From: CAYSEW01 sp964430245
Lineage (GTDB): Bacteria; Bacteroidota; Bacteroidia; Flavobacteriales_D; Parvicellaceae
Direction: 5' to 3'
NCBI GenBank assembly: GCA_964430245.1
Contig: CAYSEW010000003.1
Span: forward strand, 1-64,000
DNA length: 64,000 bases
Part shown: positions 59,798 to 64,000 of the stretch, one piece after another
Position numbering within the stretch: the stretch's first letter is position 1
How the letters are laid out: the number at the start of each line of letters is the position of its first letter
The notes under the pieces: generated by a model
The model's input: the letters and a program-made list of their open reading frames with translations, nothing else
The model's database searches: none
Told to the model about the DNA's origin: nothing
Position numbers and translations under genes: made by a program

Positions 59798-62700
59798 ATG
59801 ATCCCTTTAAATAACATACTTAAGGGTTTCACAATATTGTTAATTACCTTTTTCAATTACCCCTATTATTATACGCAAACCATCCTAGAAAATGGTGGTT
59901 TTGAAGATGGTCAAGGTAATTGGTCAACCTATTTTGAAACTAGTGGTGGGTATAATGGAAATTTAACCATTACATCTAGCAATGTGCATAGTGGAGATAA
60001 TGCTGCCAAGATTTCAATTACTCAGGTTCCTGTTAATCCTCAAGTATTAAAAGCACAGCTAAAAAACAATCTTTTTCATATTGAAGCTGGACATTCCTAT
60101 CATGTTTCATTATGGTTAAAAGCATCACAAAATATTGACGTACAACTCATCTTAGTACAAAACACTACTCCCTGGACATGGTTGGGTGCCAAAACAGTTA
60201 CTTTAACAAGCTCTTATCAGTTGTTCGACCTATATGTTAATTCTGCTCCTTTCACAACCGATGATGATGTAAGATTTGCCATAAGATGTGGTAATGCTAT
60301 AGCTGATATTTATGTAGATGATGTAGTAATTACAGATTGCACATCACCAATAGATTATTATAGTCTACATACTTCTGTTACGGGAAAAGGAACAGTCAAT
60401 ATCAATCACACTTTAGCAATTCAAAATTGTATTGAAGCTTGTAATGACCAATTTCAAAATGGTGAAGTAATTAATCTTACAGCAACACCAGAGCAAGGTT
60501 ATACTTTTGATGGTTGGTCAGGAGCATGTTCAGGAAATGGAAGCTGTTCTGTTACTATGGATCAAGTAAAATATGTTGGTGCTCACTTTACTGAAAGTGG
60601 AGCTGATAATTCATGCATTAATTATAGAAATAGAACAGATTGGTCGAGTGCAGGTTATGAAGGAGTTATTCCTTATGATGGAAATATCATTGATATGACT
60701 CAGCCACCTTATAATTGTATTGGCAATGGTAGCTATAATAATTATCAAGCATTATTAAACGTATTAAATGACGTTAAAACCATGTCTGGTTTCAATATAA
60801 TTTATTTTCCTTCAGGTACTTATTATATTGAAGGACAGGAGAGCTTTTTCATACCAGACAACACTGTAATAAGAGGTAATTGTTCTAGTAATACTACATT
60901 AGAGATCAACTCAATTGTAGGAGTTGACCCTTTAGACAATAATAAAATTTTTAGAATAGAAAGAACTGGTGGACAATCTACAAAATTTGGTCCTGAAACT
61001 CCTTTATTAGGCGGGTATCATATTGGTAGTAACTCTTTAGTGATTGAAGATGAGACTGTAATAGATATTGGAGATTTCATAGAAATCCGTCAGCACAACG
61101 ATACTGTTAAAATGGACAGTGATAGAGTGCCTTCACAAATAGCTAATTCTACCTGGAACAATGCTTATACTGGATCTGCTTGGGATGCCGTTGGAGAAAT
61201 TTCAAAAGTCATTGACAAAAACGGAAATAAACTATTACTTGACAGGGGGCTGCATTACACCTATGATCCTAAATTATTTCCTATGATCAAAAGAATAGGC
61301 TTAGTTGAAAATGCTGGAATAGAAAATATTAAGATCTACAGACCTAATGGCAATAAGGACAATATGAACATAGCTATAGAAAGAGCCTATAATTGCTGGG
61401 TAAGGAATGTTGAAAGCTCATGGGCAATGAAATGTCATGTTTCATTAGTCAGGTCTTATCATTGTGAAATAAGGGATAATTACATGCACCATGCTTATGA
61501 TTATGGTGGTAGTGGTCATGGATATGGTGTATCCATTAATCACAGAGCAACTAGCTGCTTAATAGAGCACAATGCTTTCAATACACTTAGACATGCCATG
61601 GTGCTGAGTTATGGGCCTATTGGTAATGTATGTGGCTATAATTTCAGTAGGGTAAGCTATGATCCCTGTGCAGCCACAGTGCCCATCATTGGAACTTGTA
61701 TTGGAGATGTAAAAGCAGATATTTCATTGCATGGATTTTACCCATTAATGAATTTATTTGAAGGAAATATAATTGAATATATTCATTCTTCAGACTGGTG
61801 GGGACCCAGTGGACCAGGAAATACCTTTTTTAGAAATAGGGCAACTGAACAGGAATTATACATTAGTGACAATTCTCATTATCAAAATGTTATTGGTAAT
61901 GAATTAACTTATAATCCTATAGGATGGTCGGATAATTTTGAAATTGATGGAAGTGTAAAGCATACCACTAAACACAGCAACAATGACCTTGGGGATATCG
62001 ATGTCAATAAAATAAACACGCTACCAGCTAGTCTTTACAAAACAAATCCCAATTTCAACTATGGTTTCCCTGTTCCTAATATTGGACCAGTTTCTGGTAT
62101 TAACCCTTCTGGTGATTACCCTTATGCAATGCACGATAATAAAGCAAAATACAGATATGACAACAGTACTTATAAAGCTCCCTGTATTTCCACATGTTCC
62201 ACAGATATCATTGATGAATACAGCTCTTGCGCTTCTAGTGTAGACCTGCTAGCTCCTACAGAAAACACCATAAAGATCCTATATGGAATTATTATAGAAG
62301 ACATTCCTAATACTTATGGAGGTGGAACTGAAGGAAATCCTGAGATTTACATTAAAATGTATAACAATGCTGGCACATTGGTTTTTTCAAGTGAAAATAG
62401 CTACATAAGTGCTACTCCTGATATTTACATTTCCTGTGATTTTCTACCTATAGATGTTAATGATGCCTACCATGTCTATGTGTATGACGATGATGGAGCA
62501 ATTAACCCTGATGATTTTTTAGGCACAGTATCCTTTCAAGGGTCAAGTAATTCAAATTTTTTCTTTGATTACATCTCTGGCGAATTACTTCAAATCCAGC
62601 TTAATAAAGAGTCCTATAATACTCAATATCAATGGAGCAATGGAAGTAATTCTAATCCATTAACAGTCAACCAAAGTGGTACTTATTCTGTAATTGTGAC

Positions 62701-64000
62701 TAATAATTTTGGATGTGAAAGCACTGACAGTTCTATTGTTACACTTGCTCCTGCTCCTCAGATTACATCTCAAAATCTTAATCTCCAAGAGATTTGCTTA
62801 GGAAATACCATTAACCCTTTATCGATCAATACATCTGGTGGAATTAACCTTTCTTATCAATGGTACATCAACAATACCAATAATACATCTGGTGGTAATT
62901 CTATCAATGGCGCTAACAATTCTTCCTATTTGCCCAACACTACAAATTCAGGAACCTATTATTATTATTGTGTGGTAAGTGACACTAATACTGGTTGCAA
63001 TGATATTTTTTCCAGTGTTGCTACTCTTCAGGTCAATGATCCTCTATCGATATCTACTCATCCATTATTAAGTCAGACAACCTGTGAAAATGGGGTGATT
63101 TCTCCCATCAGCTGCAACACAAATGGAGGTGGAACAATTTCTTATCAATGGTATATAAATTCAACTAATAGTAATTCTGGGGGAACAGCAATTTCTGGTG
63201 CCAATTCTTCTACCTTTACTCCTTCTCTACAAACTATTGGAACTCAGTATTATTACTGTGAAATTAATTCAACTGGATTAGGATGTAATTCAGTTATTTC
63301 AAATACTGCAGAGGTCATTATTATAGATCCCATCAATATAAATTCTCAACCAATTTCAAGCCAACTCATTTGCTTAGGTGACACTCCAAATAATCTGTTA
63401 GTTAGTGCCAATAGTAATTCTAACCTTACCTATCAATGGTATTTGAATAATATTAATTTGAATAATGGTGGATCAGTAATTTTTGGAGCTAATACAGCTA
63501 ATTATCTACCACCTTCCAATAATGTAGGCACCTACTATTATTATTGCCAAATAAATTCATCAGTAGCTGGCTGTAATAGTATATTCTCAGACATTGCAGA
63601 AATTTCTATACAATCACCTATTTCAATTACCCAACAACCCTCTTTATTTGAAGAGGTTTGTATCTACGACACCAATTCTTATATTGAAATTTTATCATCA
63701 GGGAATAGTCTCTATCAGTGGCATCAAAACTCAATGAATTCTTATTTTAATTCAAGTGCAATTAATGGTGCAATAAACAATAGCTATTCTCCTTTCTCTA
63801 ATAGTCCAGACTCCTTATATTATTTCTGCATTATCTCAGATCCAAATGCCATTTGCCCTGAAGACACATCAACTATAAGCACAATTCATTATTTAGATTA
63901 TCCAACTGCAGCATTTGTCTATTCCGATTCTGCTTTATTTGTTTCATTTACAAATAATAGCATGAATGCCATACTATATGAATGGGATTTTGGAGATGGT
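59798..64000 (+). CDS. Giant secreted beta-helix protein with CBM-like, C2-like, Ig-like and PKD modules (runs off edge)
   Basis: Open for 1401 codons to the window edge with no stop. Signal peptide; a CBM4_9-like module (GGFEDGQGNWSTYFE, about residues 30-185); a divergent bacterial repeat (GYTFDGWSGACSGNGSCSVT, about 230-270); a right-handed beta-helix of the pectate-lyase type (about 275-720, DNTVIRGNC and then irregular N-rich rungs); a C2-like module with acidic DDDGAINPDDFLG (about 830-915); four Ig-like repeats (about 985-1365); and the start of a PKD domain (EWDFGDG). A T9SS sorting domain beyond the edge is likely. It probably acts on extracellular polysaccharide. Confidence 0.88.
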   Translation, partial: MIPLNNILKGFTILLITFFNYPYYYTQTILENGGFEDGQGNWSTYFETSGGYNGNLTITSSNVHSGDNAAKISITQVPVNPQVLKAQLKNNLFHIEAGHSYHVSLWLKASQNIDVQLILVQNTTPWTWLGAKTVTLTSSYQLFDLYVNSAPFTTDDDVRFAIRCGNAIADIYVDDVVITDCTSPIDYYSLHTSVTGKGTVNINHTLAIQNCIEACNDQFQNGEVINLTATPEQGYTFDGWSGACSGNGSCSVTMDQVKYVGAHFTESGADNSCINYRNRTDWSSAGYEGVIPYDGNIIDMTQPPYNCIGNGSYNNYQALLNVLNDVKTMSGFNIIYFPSGTYYIEGQESFFIPDNTVIRGNCSSNTTLEINSIVGVDPLDNNKIFRIERTGGQSTKFGPETPLLGGYHIGSNSLVIEDETVIDIGDFIEIRQHNDTVKMDSDRVPSQIANSTWNNAYTGSAWDAVGEISKVIDKNGNKLLLDRGLHYTYDPKLFPMIKRIGLVENAGIENIKIYRPNGNKDNMNIAIERAYNCWVRNVESSWAMKCHVSLVRSYHCEIRDNYMHHAYDYGGSGHGYGVSINHRATSCLIEHNAFNTLRHAMVLSYGPIGNVCGYNFSRVSYDPCAATVPIIGTCIGDVKADISLHGFYPLMNLFEGNIIEYIHSSDWWGPSGPGNTFFRNRATEQELYISDNSHYQNVIGNELTYNPIGWSDNFEIDGSVKHTTKHSNNDLGDIDVNKINTLPASLYKTNPNFNYGFPVPNIGPVSGINPSGDYPYAMHDNKAKYRYDNSTYKAPCISTCSTDIIDEYSSCASSVDLLAPTENTIKILYGIIIEDIPNTYGGGTEGNPEIYIKMYNNAGTLVFSSENSYISATPDIYISCDFLPIDVNDAYHVYVYDDDGAINPDDFLGTVSFQGSSNSNFFFDYISGELLQIQLNKESYNTQYQWSNGSNSNPLTVNQSGTYSVIVTNNFGCESTDSSIVTLAPAPQITSQNLNLQEICLGNTINPLSINTSGGINLSYQWYINNTNNTSGGNSINGANNSSYLPNTTNSGTYYYYCVVSDTNTGCNDIFSSVATLQVNDPLSISTHPLLSQTTCENGVISPISCNTNGGGTISYQWYINSTNSNSGGTAISGANSSTFTPSLQTIGTQYYYCEINSTGLGCNSVISNTAEVIIIDPININSQPISSQLICLGDTPNNLLVSANSNSNLTYQWYLNNINLNNGGSVIFGANTANYLPPSNNVGTYYYYCQINSSVAGCNSIFSDIAEISIQSPISITQQPSLFEEVCIYDTNSYIEILSSGNSLYQWHQNSMNSYFNSSAINGAINNSYSPFSNSPDSLYYFCIISDPNAICPEDTSTISTIHYLDYPTAAFVYSDSALFVSFTNNSMNAILYEWDFGDG
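62755..63890 (+). repeat. Four Ig-like repeats within the giant secreted protein
   Basis: Coding repeats of about 285-290 bases, each with YQW...GA.. and a YYYYC-type strand. Units start near 62755, 63040, 63330 and 63615. They are diverged from each other, so an older duplication. Confidence 0.75.

Noticed and set aside
62755..63890. The repeats as a CRISPR array or DNA-level repeat
   Set aside because: They are long, diverged, in frame and encode Ig-like modules; no short identical repeats with unique spacers exist anywhere in the window.

Overview
The window reads as a low-GC Bacteroidota (Flavobacteriia-like) chromosome. The signs are: Bacteroidota-type -7 promoter boxes (TAnnTTTG); an infC gene that starts without ATG; a type IX secretion sorting domain; GWxTD, DUF4294, DUF2490, DUF547 and FecR families; SpoIIE-type phosphatases fused to propeller or TPR sensors; BshB1 for bacillithiol; and a complete CMP-KDO pathway for LPS. 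One run of 100 Ns at 19058-19157 is an assembly join. It is flanked by an identical 55-base duplication and can be closed by eye.

Layout. 1-8.8 kb: a secreted-protein fragment, a propeller/SpoIIE sensor phosphatase, mnmA, a sortilin-like BNR protein and a hotdog thioesterase. 8.8-12.1 kb: the translation cluster thrS-infC-rpmI-rplT, ended by a strong terminator. 12.1-13.95 kb: a glycosyltransferase and pdxH. 14.0-16.2 kb: the kdsB-kdsD-kdsA operon. 16.3-38.96 kb: mixed core genes, including two L,D-transpeptidases, a coiled-coil lipoprotein split by the N gap, bshB1, an NlpC/P60 hydrolase, an M28 peptidase, nnr, a GWxTD protein, a second SpoIIE phosphatase, hisS-hutH and an alpha/beta hydrolase.

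39.07-53.45 kb is an integrated mobile element of about 14.4 kb. It encodes a large serine recombinase at its right end and is bounded by a 7-base direct repeat (ggggaca). It lies between a tRNA-Ser(TGA) gene and that gene's apparent terminator. The recombinase reading frame runs across the right junction into chromosomal DNA, while the missing native C-terminus (37 codons, in frame, with its own stop) lies just inside the left junction. Excision would therefore rebuild a 534-residue recombinase. The cargo is almost all cell-envelope proteins plus two separate ECF sigma systems.

The strongest novel signal is a self-contained ECF regulon inside the element. Five promoter-like sites, TTCCAAC-N16-TCGRCT with an invariant 16-base spacer, stand before five transcription units on both strands: a DUF2490 protein; a lipoprotein / ECF sigma / anti-sigma-like operon; a cassette of small winged-helix-like genes; and two lipoproteins. 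The sigma gene sits behind one of these sites, which suggests autoregulation. The right end also has a cluster of GTAAC/GTTAC sites around a zinc-ribbon gene, a MerR-like gene and the recombinase operon, which probably controls excision.

53.5-64 kb: tRNA-Ser, xerD, a polyisoprenoid-type glycosyltransferase cluster, a DUF547 lipoprotein, an SDR oxidoreductase, and a giant secreted protein (CBM-like, beta-helix, C2-like, Ig-like repeats, PKD) that runs off the right edge.
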